From positions 86,800,001 through 86,864,000 of the forward strand of contig JBITNC010000001.1 in the NCBI GenBank assembly GCA_050084985.1: a stretch of DNA of 64,000 bases. Reading direction: 5' to 3'. The translations under genes and the position numbers were made by a program. Below, in pieces: positions 12,461 through 21,973 of the stretch. The notes beneath the pieces are model-generated. The model had not been told where the DNA came from. It saw only the letters and a program-made list of their open reading frames with translations, and did not search any database. Each line of letters opens with the position of its first letter. Position 1 is the first letter of the stretch. This stretch comes from Nageia nagi. Its lineage: Eukaryota > Pinophyta.

Positions 12461-12958
12461 ACAAAGCTCAGATGAAGAACAAAGAACCTACTAAGCAAAG
12501 GTAGGAGTAATGCATAAGAAGGAACTCTCAAGTCCACTTCATCTTAAGTGTTTGACCCCCAAGGCCCTGTTAATATGTCGATATTGACTCATTTTCATAT
12601 AACAGTGGTGGTTCTTCTTGAACTAAGTTAACATAATGTCTATCAACCACCATTACTTTGATTACTAACATCTAGAGTAGAGATCATAAAGATTGCAAAG
12701 AAGTAGATAGCAGTTGATAGAGCATAACACCAAATCATACCAATCAATGTGCAATCAAATAATTATTCAATCAGCTATAGGATTGAATAAGGAGCAATCA
12801 ATGACATGTCAGAAGGATTACGGCTCTATGGACATGGTTGTTCAAAAATTTCAAATTCTCAAATAGTCATGTTGATTAGTACTTATTCATTGTGTAATCT
12901 AACATAGTTGTAGCATTTATGTAAATAGTATTATTTTAGTTATTTCATTAAATGCTAG

Positions 12959-13455
12959 TGAAGGATTTGAACTATAACTAAACAAATCCTCTAGGACCTT
13001 AGACTAGGAAACTCAAGATTACACATCTATAATTCTAAGAACATCATTCACACAATATGACACCAATATAATGTGGTTCCTCCCTTCTTGGGAGTACATC
13101 CACAACTAGCTCTCTTATTCTCAAATCTATGTCTCTCTTACAACTATTCTCTAGCTCTCTCCTACACAACCAAGTAGAGTAATCTTACTCAAAACTTAGA
13201 TATGTTACAATAGGAGAGGCCCTCTATTTATAGGTTGAGAGCACCTCCCTAACCTTCCTTTAACCCAAGGGTAAGGTTAGGGTTACATTAAATGTACCAC
13301 CAAACTTCAACCTACCAACTAACTCCTTTGGTAAAGTCAAAGTCTATACATTAAAGAATTCTATTAATCATTTAAGGTATCTACATACCCTTAAGTGATT
13401 AATTGAATTTACAAGGAGTATAGATATTTACAATATTTCATTACAAATTCTAACA
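12959..13455 (-). repeat. 3' LTR of the deleted copia element
   Basis: Read on the minus strand it starts TGTTAGAATTTG and ends TCAAATCCTTCA. It is identical by eye to 16706-17202. It differs from the full-length element's LTRs at a few places, for example ATGTTACAATAGG in place of ATCTTTACATGAGG in the plus-strand reading. Confidence 0.95.
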
Positions 13456-13466
13456 CTCCCCCTTAA
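13456..13466 (-). other. Polypurine tract
   Basis: The minus-strand TTAAGGGGGAG directly precedes the 3' LTR. This is the primer site for plus-strand DNA synthesis in LTR retroelements. A pyrimidine-rich CTCTC stretch lies just upstream (13485-13520). Confidence 0.85.
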
Positions 13467-13942
13467 TGCAATATTGGGATAGAGCGTAGAAGAGAGAAGA
13501 GAGAGAGTAAGAGAGAGTTCTCCTCCATAGAGATACAAGTGGAGATGAGAACTTTTACATATTTTTGAGAATCTTTTTGAGAACTAGTATGAGACTCACT
13601 ACATTACCATTTGACAAAAATGGTTTACAATACAATCATTAACCACAACTGGTTTCACTGTACATAGTAGTCGATCAACTTTAAGCTGACATGTGAGTCT
13701 CCATGAGCTTGCTTTCACAAGGTGAGTAACCTGCATTTCTAAAGAAGATCCTGCATGCTACAAGCAACTCATGAACAAAATCAGTTAGATGCATCATATA
13801 TTCAAATAAGAGAATCAAATAATGTCATCTTATAAATAACTGATCAATGGTGCACTATAAGCCATCACAGAGATGCCAAGCCATTACTCATAGTCACCTG
13901 TTGTATATAGACATGTGTTGATTTTAAAAATAGAGCATAAAA

Positions 13943-14351
13943 TTGTACAACGAGTTTCTCACGCAGAGCAAACTCACCACGGAGGTATAGAATGTACAAC
14001 AAGTTCGTCACGCAGAGCGAACTTACCACGGAGGTATATTAATTTATATGCTCAAAAATTGTACAACGAGTTTCTCACGCAGAGCAAACTCACCACGGAG
14101 GTATAGAGCATAAAAATTGTACAACGAGTTTCTCACGCAGAGCAAACTCACCACGGAGGTATAGAATGTACAACAAGTTCGTCACGCAGAGCGAACTTAC
14201 CACGGAGGTATATTAATTATATGCCCAAAATTTGTACAACAAGTTTCTCACGCAGAGCAAACTTACCACTGAGGTATAAAATAATCAACACTCTATAACA
14301 ACAATTGTACAACAAGTTTGTCATGCAGAGCAAACTTACCACGGAGGTCTA
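13943..14351 (-). repeat. Hairpin-motif tandem array, 7 copies
   Basis: Seven copies of a ~47-base motif are separated by AT-rich spacers of 0-25 bases. On the minus (sense) strand each reads TATACCTCCGTGGT, stem arm, CTCTGCGTGA, stem arm, GTTGTACA. Stem arms occur as GAGTTTG/GAAACTC, AAGTTCG/CGAACTT and AAGTTTG/CAAACTT combinations, so both sides change together. The array lies between the RNase H stop and the polypurine tract and is therefore in the 3' untranslated part of the element RNA. Confidence 0.9.
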
Positions 14352-14361
14352 GAATGTACAA

Positions 14362-16212
14362 TCAAAAAAGGCCTCTTAGAGGTGAAGTTGTCATCACTAA
14401 CAAAAGTTTAAACTTCACTCCCCTTGAGGGCAACTTCACCAACCCGAGAGAATCCCTAAGCTTGCAGAACTGAGCTTCAGGAAGGGGCTTGGTGAACAAA
14501 TCAGCAGAGTTTTCAGTAGATGGACAATACTGCAAGTGTATGATGTCATTTAGAACCTTCTCCCTGATAAAATGAGCTTGGATTTCAACATGTTTGGTTC
14601 GCTGATGGAACACAGGATTCTTAGCCAAAGAGATAGCCGATTGATTATCTGACGAAATAAGAGATGGGCCATTTTGCGTATACCCAATTTCGTTCAGAAG
14701 ATGTCTTAGCCAAATAGCTTCTTGGGCGGCAACAGACATGGCTCGATATTCGGCTTCGGTGGTAGAAAGAGTCACTGTAGGTTGCTTCTTGGAAGCCCAA
14801 GAGATAGCACCTGAACCAATGCTAAACACATATGCAGAGGTTGATTTTCTGTCATCTCTATCTCCCCCATAATCAGAATCTGAGAACCCTGAGAGAACAA
14901 TCGAGGGCACTTTGGAATACTTAAGAGCAAGATCCGTAGTCCCTGCGACATACCTCAAGATTTGCTTAACAGCATTGAGGTGTTCAACATATGGTTTTTG
15001 CATGAATCGTGCCATGAGATTCACTGCAAAGGCAATATCAGGACGAGAGATAGTCAGATACAGAAGACTACCAATCAATTGTCTATAAGCTGTAGCATCA
15101 GCCAACTGAGAATCTGAGCTCAGTGATACAACAATTCCAGGAGAAACAGGTATTGCAGCATATTTGCACTCTTCCATTCCAAACTTTTGCAAGATGTCTG
15201 ATATATACTTAGATTGACTAAGATAAGTACAATCTTTGTGTTGGTATACTTGCATCCCAAGATAGTAATGCAATAGACCTAAATCAGTCATTTCAAATGT
15301 TGCCTTGAGTTTGGATATGCACTCTTGGATGATTGCAATATTATTGCCAGTTATAAGAAGATCATCCACATAAAGGAGAATTAAGACCATGTCTTTTCCC
15401 TGATTGAGTACATAGAGATCTGAGTCTGAAAAGCACTTGGAAAAACCAATATCTGCAAAGAATCCTGAAATTTTCTTGTACCATGCTCTAGGTGCTTGTT
15501 TAAGTCCATACAAAGACTTCTTGAGCTTGCACACAAGAGACTCTTTTCCTTCTGGAATAAACCCTTCTGGTTGATTCATGTAGATTTCAACATCCAAGTC
15601 ACCATTGAGAAAGGCACTCTTGACATCAAGTTGAAAAACTTTCCAACCTTGAGCTACAGAAAGAGCAAGGATGATCCTGACAGTAGGCATCTTGGCCACA
15701 GGAGCAAAGGTTTCCTCATAATCAATACCATATTGCTGAGCGAATCCTTTGGCCACTAACCTTGCTTTGTATTTCTCAATTTCTCCATTAGAATTGTACT
15801 TGACCTTGTATATCCATTTATTTCCAATCACATTTTTCGCATTGGGATAAGGAACCAAATCCCAAGTTTCATTTTTCATGAGCGCCTCATACTCAACTTT
15901 CATAGCATCCATCCAGCACTCTTGCTTGGAAGCTTCTTTGAAAGTTGATGGCTCATTCATATTATCAATTTTGGCAAATAAGGATTTGTTCAAGGTCATA
16001 CTTCTTGTAATTCTTTGAGCTGGAGAATTTTGCTCTTGTGGTGACTTCTCTACATTATCATCCAACCAGTTAGGAGCAGGTGAAGAATCATCTGAAGCAG
16101 ATACCTCATCATGAGAAGGCGAATCCTCAGGAAGTTCATTGAACTTGACATCCCTAGAAACAAAGACTGTTTTATGGGCTGAGGAGTAGAGCCTGTAACC
16201 TTCTATCCTTCT
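14362..16212 (-). CDS. Copia reverse transcriptase-RNase H reading frame, no own start codon
   Basis: This is an uninterrupted frame from just inside the deletion junction (stop at 16213-16215) to 14362. It begins with the tail of the integrase region, then has the RT with KWIYKVKYNSNGEIEKYKAR, the LDVKSAFLNGDLDVEIYMNQ region and the catalytic YVDDLLI near 15355-15375. RNase H has the DSDYGGDRDDRKST and LSTTEAEYRAM motifs. Gag, protease and integrase are absent. There is no ATG near the 5' edge; the first in-frame Met lies well inside (MTLNKS region), before the RT. Unlike the full-length relative it has no frameshift between RT and RNase H. It may be translated poorly or not at all. Confidence 0.85.
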   Translation of the reverse strand, partial: RRIEGYRLYSSAHKTVFVSRDVKFNELPEDSPSHDEVSASDDSSPAPNWLDDNVEKSPQEQNSPAQRITRSMTLNKSLFAKIDNMNEPSTFKEASKQECWMDAMKVEYEALMKNETWDLVPYPNAKNVIGNKWIYKVKYNSNGEIEKYKARLVAKGFAQQYGIDYEETFAPVAKMPTVRIILALSVAQGWKVFQLDVKSAFLNGDLDVEIYMNQPEGFIPEGKESLVCKLKKSLYGLKQAPRAWYKKISGFFADIGFSKCFSDSDLYVLNQGKDMVLILLYVDDLLITGNNIAIIQECISKLKATFEMTDLGLLHYYLGMQVYQHKDCTYLSQSKYISDILQKFGMEECKYAAIPVSPGIVVSLSSDSQLADATAYRQLIGSLLYLTISRPDIAFAVNLMARFMQKPYVEHLNAVKQILRYVAGTTDLALKYSKVPSIVLSGFSDSDYGGDRDDRKSTSAYVFSIGSGAISWASKKQPTVTLSTTEAEYRAMSVAAQEAIWLRHLLNEIGYTQNGPSLISSDNQSAISLAKNPVFHQRTKHVEIQAHFIREKVLNDIIHLQYCPSTENSADLFTKPLPEAQFCKLRDSLGLVKLPSRGVKFKLLLVMTTSPLRGLF

Positions 16213-16215
16213 TTA

Positions 16216-16408
16216 ACTAAGTTCATTATGATACTAATCTTTTGTATGATTATGCTAGCTCAATGTCTTAGCAATACCATAATATATTTTTGCTACTCTC
16301 TTCTTACTAACAATATTTTATGTTAGTAATCTAATTTTAATGTACAAAGAAAATGATTTTTTGTGAGCAAAAATATATTATGATAGTATCTTATTGAAAA
16401 TACCAATT
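16216..16408 (-). other. Leader segment not shared with the full-length element
   Basis: About 190 AT-rich bases between the deletion junction and the shared leader end (GAAGGAGATTATATGAAGG, from 16408). I find no counterpart in the 30932-34022 leader. It ends at TACCAATTGAAGGA, a string also found across the primer site/LTR border of this element. Confidence 0.6.
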
Positions 16409-16530
16409 GAAGGAGATTATATGAAGGAGGTTATACCTTCTCTTGAATTTACCTCACCAAGAAGATTAGGATTAAGATCTCCAAATTTGAGAAGGATGAA
16501 GCACCTCCAAAATGTAGCTTCCACACCAAA

Positions 16531-16690
16531 AGAGCTTCCTCAACAAGGAGAGTTTCAACACCAAGAAGAGCTTCCTCAACAAGGAGAGTTTCAACACCAA
16601 GAAGAGCTTCCTCAACAAGGAGAGTTTCAACACCAAGAAGAGCTTCCTCAACAAGGAGAGTTTCAACACCAAGAAGAGCTTCCTCAATAA
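16531..16690 (-). repeat. 36-bp minisatellite next to the primer-binding site, 4 copies plus a part
   Basis: AGAGCTTCCT recurs at 16531, 16567, 16603, 16639 and 16675 (plus-strand reading), an exact 36-base period. The last partial unit runs directly into the primer-binding site. Because the unit is a multiple of three it gives 12-residue peptide repeats in all frames; this is a by-product, not evidence of a protein. Confidence 0.95.
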
Positions 16691-16703
16691 GGCTCTGATA
16701 CCA
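16691..16703 (-). other. Primer-binding site (initiator Met-tRNA)
   Basis: The minus-strand TGGTATCAGAGCC lies two bases inside the 5' LTR. It is the classic copia complement of the initiator methionine tRNA 3' end. Confidence 0.9.
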
Positions 16704-16705
16704 AT

Positions 16706-17202
16706 TGAAGGATTTGAACTATAACTAAACAAATCCTCTAGGACCTTAGACTAGGAAACTCAAGATTACACATCTATAATTCTAAGAACATCATTCACAC
16801 AATATGACACCAATATAATGTGGTTCCTCCCTTCTTGGGAGTACATCCACAACTAGCTCTCTTATTCTCAAATCTATGTCTCTCTTACAACTATTCTCTA
16901 GCTCTCTCCTACACAACCAAGTAGAGTAATCTTACTCAAAACTTAGATATGTTACAATAGGAGAGGCCCTCTATTTATAGGTTGAGAGCACCTCCCTAAC
17001 CTTCCTTTAACCCAAGGGTAAGGTTAGGGTTACATTAAATGTACCACCAAACTTCAACCTACCAACTAACTCCTTTGGTAAAGTCAAAGTCTATACATTA
17101 AAGAATTCTATTAATCATTTAAGGTATCTACATACCCTTAAGTGATTAATTGAATTTACAAGGAGTATAGATATTTACAATATTTCATTACAAATTCTAA
17201 CA
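16706..17202 (-). repeat. 5' LTR of the deleted copia element
   Basis: 497 bases, identical by eye to 12959-13455. A TATA box (minus-strand CCTATAAATAG, at about 16970-16980) and downstream sequence provide the promoter expected of a 5' LTR. Confidence 0.95.
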
Positions 17203-17770
17203 GCTAGTAATTATGTATATTAATGAAACCCAACCACCCAAAGAGAGGGGAAGTATAAATAGCTAGCTTCTAGAAATTAGAAAGGTCATACATTTTAACA
17301 AATTTGTCCAAATATGTAAGAGCTATTCACGTATGATAATACAAATGGACAATGCTTTGCCCTCTTGCAAGAAAGTGGCTATTATTGCTTTTATAAATGT
17401 TATGTGTAAAATGTTTTCTTCAAATTATGGTTGTGTATTGTGATTGCAAGACCTCAAGTGCAAGATACTTTTCTATTCTTAATCTTGGCTATGGATTGTT
17501 GCATGTGTTGCAATGCTTGAGTTGTATGTTTCTTATTTTAGCTTTTATTTACTTATTTTTTCCTATAATTATTTATCCTTTTATTCCTTTTTTGTTACTT
17601 TTAACCTTGAATATAGATAAAAATTGACCTATAAATTAGAGATTGAGCAGAAAACCAACACGAGCACATCCCCACCACCTTCTACTCTTTCAAAGAACTT
17701 ACAGTTATGGGCAATGGAGAACACAACCAGACCAAACCCTTGAGGTTATGCTATATCGATCAACATTGAC

Positions 17771-20700
17771 CAAGAGATCAAATAATGCCAATAATGAATT
17801 GAAAAAATGAAATTCTAGTTATAGTAATTCAAGGTAACTAAAGAATTTGTACAACTCCAATTCACTAATAGAATAGATATCTATCACAAATTGGAAGAGA
17901 AAATTATTACTTTAAGATAGGAGATTGATAAATTATCTCAACAAGCCAATACAAGTCTTAAGTTTGCCCAAAGTTTAGAGAAATTTGATCAAATGCTGAA
18001 AGCATAAAAATATCTAATAATAAAATTTGATCTAGGATTTGAGCCTATAGAAACCTCAAGGCAGCTAAACAATGACTACCTAACATTGAATCAAATGAAA
18101 CTCAATTTGATAGTAAAATGAAATGACAAGCAAATTTTATCAGCAAATAAAATTTTTCAATTTCTATTCCAATTATGGCAATCAATTTTATGACTATTGT
18201 TATAAATGCAATTCTTTTGTTCATAAGATGGCATTTTGCAGAATGAATACTCAACCAATAAATTTTGTGCATAGAAATAGTTGCACTCCTTTGATAAATT
18301 TCATTATGGAATTCTATAAATGTTATAATTATGAGCACACATAAAAAATATGTAGAAACAAGTCAGTCAATTCATCCAAGCCAAATAAGGAACATTCCAA
18401 AAAATTTAAGCCAAAAGTCAAAGTGAATGATATTGCAATTAAGGGAGTATGGAAAAAGGAAGATAACAATGCAACTGAATCATTGATTTGTCAAGTTGCT
18501 CTTAAATATGAGAATAAGCAAAGACCCTTCATTATTTACAGTGGTTGTACAAAGCATATGATTAAAGATAAATAAAGCTTTGATAATATACAACAATAGG
18601 AGGGAGGATCAGGCAAGTTTGGAAATAATGATGGTGTGAAAATAGTTGGCAAAGAAACTATGAAAATGGAAAATGGAAATCTGCATTGTAAAGAAGTTTT
18701 GTTTGTAATTGGATTGAGACATAACTTATTGAGTGTTAGCCAAATATGTAATAAAGGTAATGATGTGACCTTCAAAAATCATAGGCATGAAATAAGAAGA
18801 TAAAAAAATGATCGATTTATAGCAACTGGAACAAGGATAGCTAACAACTTGTACACTCTAATTGAAACATCATAAGGATTGTGTCTTCTTGGACAAGAAG
18901 ATACTGCATAACTATGGCACAAAAGACTTGGGCACATTAGTTTTAAGAACTTGATGAAGATTAACACAAAGGAGGTAGTAAGTGACATGCCAAGCATCTC
19001 CATGCCATCTAACAATATATGTCCATCATGTCAAAAAGATAAAAAAAAAACTAGAACCTCCTTCAAGGATAAAGAATATCATTTTAGAAAACCTCTTGAG
19101 TTAGTTCATATTGATCTATGTAGAACAATCAGAACTCAAAGTATACATGGTTATAAATACTTTATGTATTTTATAGATGACTACTCAAAAATGACATAGG
19201 TACACTTTTTCAAACACAAATCAGAAGCTTTTGATATGTTTGTGAGTTTCAAAAACATGATTGAAAATCATATTGGTAGAAGAATAAAATATCTCAAATC
19301 AGATAGAGAAGAATTTATTTTTGAAGAGTTTGTAGAATATTGTGAGAAACATGGCATCATAAGATAATTATTAGCTACTAGAATACCATAACAAAATGGT
19401 ATTATGGAAAGAAAGAATAGAACAATGCAAGAGATGGCCATAATAATGATGATTGGGAACAAAGTAAATGATAGGTTCTGGAAAGAGGTTGTTCACATAG
19501 TTGTCCATATTCAGAATAGATGTCTATTTAGACCACATGAAAATAAAATACCATATGAGTTGTGATTTAAAAGAAAGGCTACAGTCAAACATTTTAAAAT
19601 ATTTGAGAGAAAATGCTACATAAGAAATACTAAAGAAAATCTTAGCAAGTTTGAAGAGAGAGCTAATGAAGGAATTTTTCATCGTTATTCATGCAAAAAC
19701 AAATCTTACCAGTGCTATAATAAGCAATGTAGAAAGGTTGTGGAACGTGCATATGTAAAAGTTATTGAAGAAAATGTTCACATGTCAAGAAATCCCAATG
19801 ATTATCCCATGTATGAAGAAAAATAAGAGGATAAATCACCACCAACCTGACCCAAATCATAACCATCATCCTAACCTAGTTCATCTCCATCTATCTCTCT
19901 AAAAATATCACCACCAACATCATCTAAGGAATCACCATGAGAAAATCCTGAATCATCACCACCAAGCTCACGAAAAGCATCTGGAAAATGTTGGAAATTA
20001 AATCATCCAAGCTAACAAATCATTGGAGATCCTAATATGGATGTTCAAATAAGAAGAAAAGTTGTACAAATTTAGGAACATATAAATTATTCATTGTTGT
20101 CTCATATTGAACCAAAGAATGTTGCAAAAGCAAGTAAATATGAAAGCTAGGTACAAGAAATAAAAGAAGAGCTAAATCAGATTAAGAAGAATAAGACATG
20201 GGAGTTAGTTCCTAGAACAAAAAATAATAATGTCATTGGTACCAAATAGGTATTCCAAAACAAACTGAATGAAGATGAAAAAGTGGTAAGAAATAAGGTT
20301 AAATTGGTATGCAAAGGTTACGCTCAAGTTGAAGGAATTGATTTTAAAAAAACTTTTGCACATGTGGCCAAATTGGAAGCAATAATAATGTTCATAGCTT
20401 TAGCCATATATAAGAACTTCAAGGTACATCAAATGGATGTTAAATCAACATTTTTGAATGGAAAACTAGAAGAAGTGTTTATTGAATAGCCAAATGGCTT
20501 TCAACTAGCAAGATATCCCACCATGGTTTGTTGATTGAAGAAAGCTTTATATGGCTTAAAAAAAGAAACTTGAACATGGTACTCAAGGCTAGATAATTAT
20601 ATTCTATAGCAAAGGTTTAGGAAAGGTATGGTTGATAGAAACTGATAAAACTAAAAATAATTATCAACTTGTCATTGTTTTCTATGTAAATGATATTATA

Positions 20701-21637
20701 TTTGCTATATGCAAAGATGAGATGAGAAAAGAGTTTGTTAATCAAATGCATAATGAATTTGAAATGTCTATGGTTGGTGAGCTATCATACTTTGTTAATT
20801 TGCAAGTTGATCAATTATATTAAGGAATATTCATATCTTAAACCAAGTATGTGAGAGAAATGTTGAAAAAAATTAACATGGAGGATAGTAAACTTGTGAG
20901 CACTCCTATGATGACTAGTTGCAAACTAAGTAAAAAGGACATTCCATCTCTTATTAATCAAAATTTATATAGATCAATGATTGGTGGTATATTATATTTA
21001 ACTACTTCAAGGATGGATATAGTACAAGCAGTTTGTATAGTTACAAGATTTCAAGTAGCTCCAAAGAAAATACATGTCACTATTGTAAAAAGGATTTTTA
21101 GATATATTAGGGGAATTGTGAAGTATAGAATAAAATATCCCAAAGGTAAAAACTTCACTCTTATTGCATACTTTGATGTTTATTGGGTCAGGTGTATTGA
21201 TGATAGAAAGAGCACAAGTGGAGGTGCTTTCTATCTGGATGATAAACTTGTAGCATGACATAGTAAAAAAACAAGATTCAATGTCACTATCTACTATAAA
21301 AGTTGAGTATATAGTAGCAAAATCATGTTGTACTCAGATATTATAGATGAAACAAACTTTGAAAGATCTTAGCATATATTTTAATGAACTTATCTCTATG
21401 ATATGTGATAATACTAATGTAATAAATATTACAAATAATCCATTCATGCATTCCAAATCCAACCACATAGCCACACGATATCATTTTCTCAAAGAGAAGG
21501 TTGCAGAAGGGGAAGTAAAGTTGGATTATGTACCTACAATAGAGCAAGTGATCAATATCTTTACCAAACCATTGCCCAAGGATGTGTTTGAATATCTTAG
21601 AAAAAAATTGGGTGTGATCACACTTCCCAAACATTAG
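17771..21637 (+). pseudogene. Sirevirus-like gag end and pol remnant
   Basis: This continues the gag broken at 11594. The coiled-coil-like part is at 17771-18050 and the Cys/His-rich part at 18120-18360 (CYKC, CRMN). The protease start is near 18533 (IYSGCTKHM, Asp replaced by Tyr). The pre-integrase domain with LWHKRLGHISF is near 18920, then CPSCQKDK and the integrase core (HIDLCRTIRT, 19100-19500). RT is at about 20150-20830 (VKLVCKGYAQVEGIDF; the YVDD site is YVND near 20690) and RNase H at 20900-21640 (DDRKSTSGGAF, ending ITLPKH). It has many stops and frameshifts and altered catalytic residues, so it is inactive. Confidence 0.9.
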
Positions 21638-21973
21638 TCTATTATTGGTTGCACATTCTCAAGGAGGGTAATTTTTAATTTCTATTTGATGCTCCTATTG
21701 ATGTTATTTTTTTATTTTTAACATGAACTTGAGAATGGTGCATGGATTGAGGGGGAGAAATCTAATAAGAATGGCATGTACAGACTAAGGGGGAGTTTTC
21801 AAAGCATTTTCCATGGAGATTAGTGGCACCCTTTGTCATTATTTTCAAAGGGGGAGAAAAAGTTGGCAATAGATAATGAACAGAGAAGTAAATAGATCAT
21901 ATTCAACTGCAAGCGGAAGTAGTAGCTCTTGTGTTGGCAAGTATGTATTGCTAACAATAACAAAGGGGGATAT
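21638..21973 (+). other. 3' untranslated region with repeated polypurine-tract-like sites
   Basis: Four GGGGGA-type tracts occur: near 21750 (TGAGGGGGAGA), 21783 (TAAGGGGGAG), 21845 (AAAGGGGGAGA) and 21963 (AAAGGGGGATA), the last directly before the LTR. Multiple polypurine-tract copies before the 3' LTR are a reported hallmark of Sireviruses, and this is the main reason for that lineage call. Confidence 0.75.

Larger units (their letters stand above)
12959..17202 (-). mobile_element. Young internally deleted copia element, target duplication GCTAG
   Basis: Two 497-base LTRs (12959-13455, 16706-17202) look identical and are flanked by GCTAG at 12954-12958 and 17203-17207. On the minus strand the order is 5' LTR, primer-binding site, 36-bp minisatellite, short leader, RT-RNase H reading frame, hairpin array, purine tract, 3' LTR. 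Compared with the full-length relative at 25382-34535 it lacks gag, protease, integrase and most of the leader. It is non-autonomous, but the identical LTRs show it moved recently, presumably using proteins from another copy. Confidence 0.95.
11595..17765. mobile_element. Unclassified insertion (TG..CA ends, 5-bp target duplication) carrying a nested copia
   Basis: The insertion splits the Sirevirus-like gag. TTGAC occurs at 11590-11594 and again at 17766-17770, and the inserted sequence begins TGTATTC and ends TCAACA. This is the TG..CA plus 5-bp duplication signature of LTR retroelement integration. Without the nested copia (12959-17202 plus one GCTAG) about 1.9 kb remains, with no recognised protein, no terminal direct repeat and no inverted repeat found by eye. 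It contains two short tandem families (11650-11960 and 12098-12460). Possible origins are a non-autonomous LTR element whose LTRs I cannot pair, or a recombined remnant. Confidence 0.6.

Noticed and set aside
13915-14106. 63-codon plus-strand frame over the hairpin array (also at 26341-26532)
   Set aside because: Antisense to the element and produced by the tandem units; no protein family match.
16394-16690. Plus-strand protein with 12-residue Gln/Glu-rich repeats (storage-protein look)
   Set aside because: It is antisense to the element leader and results from the 36-bp minisatellite, which is open in several frames.
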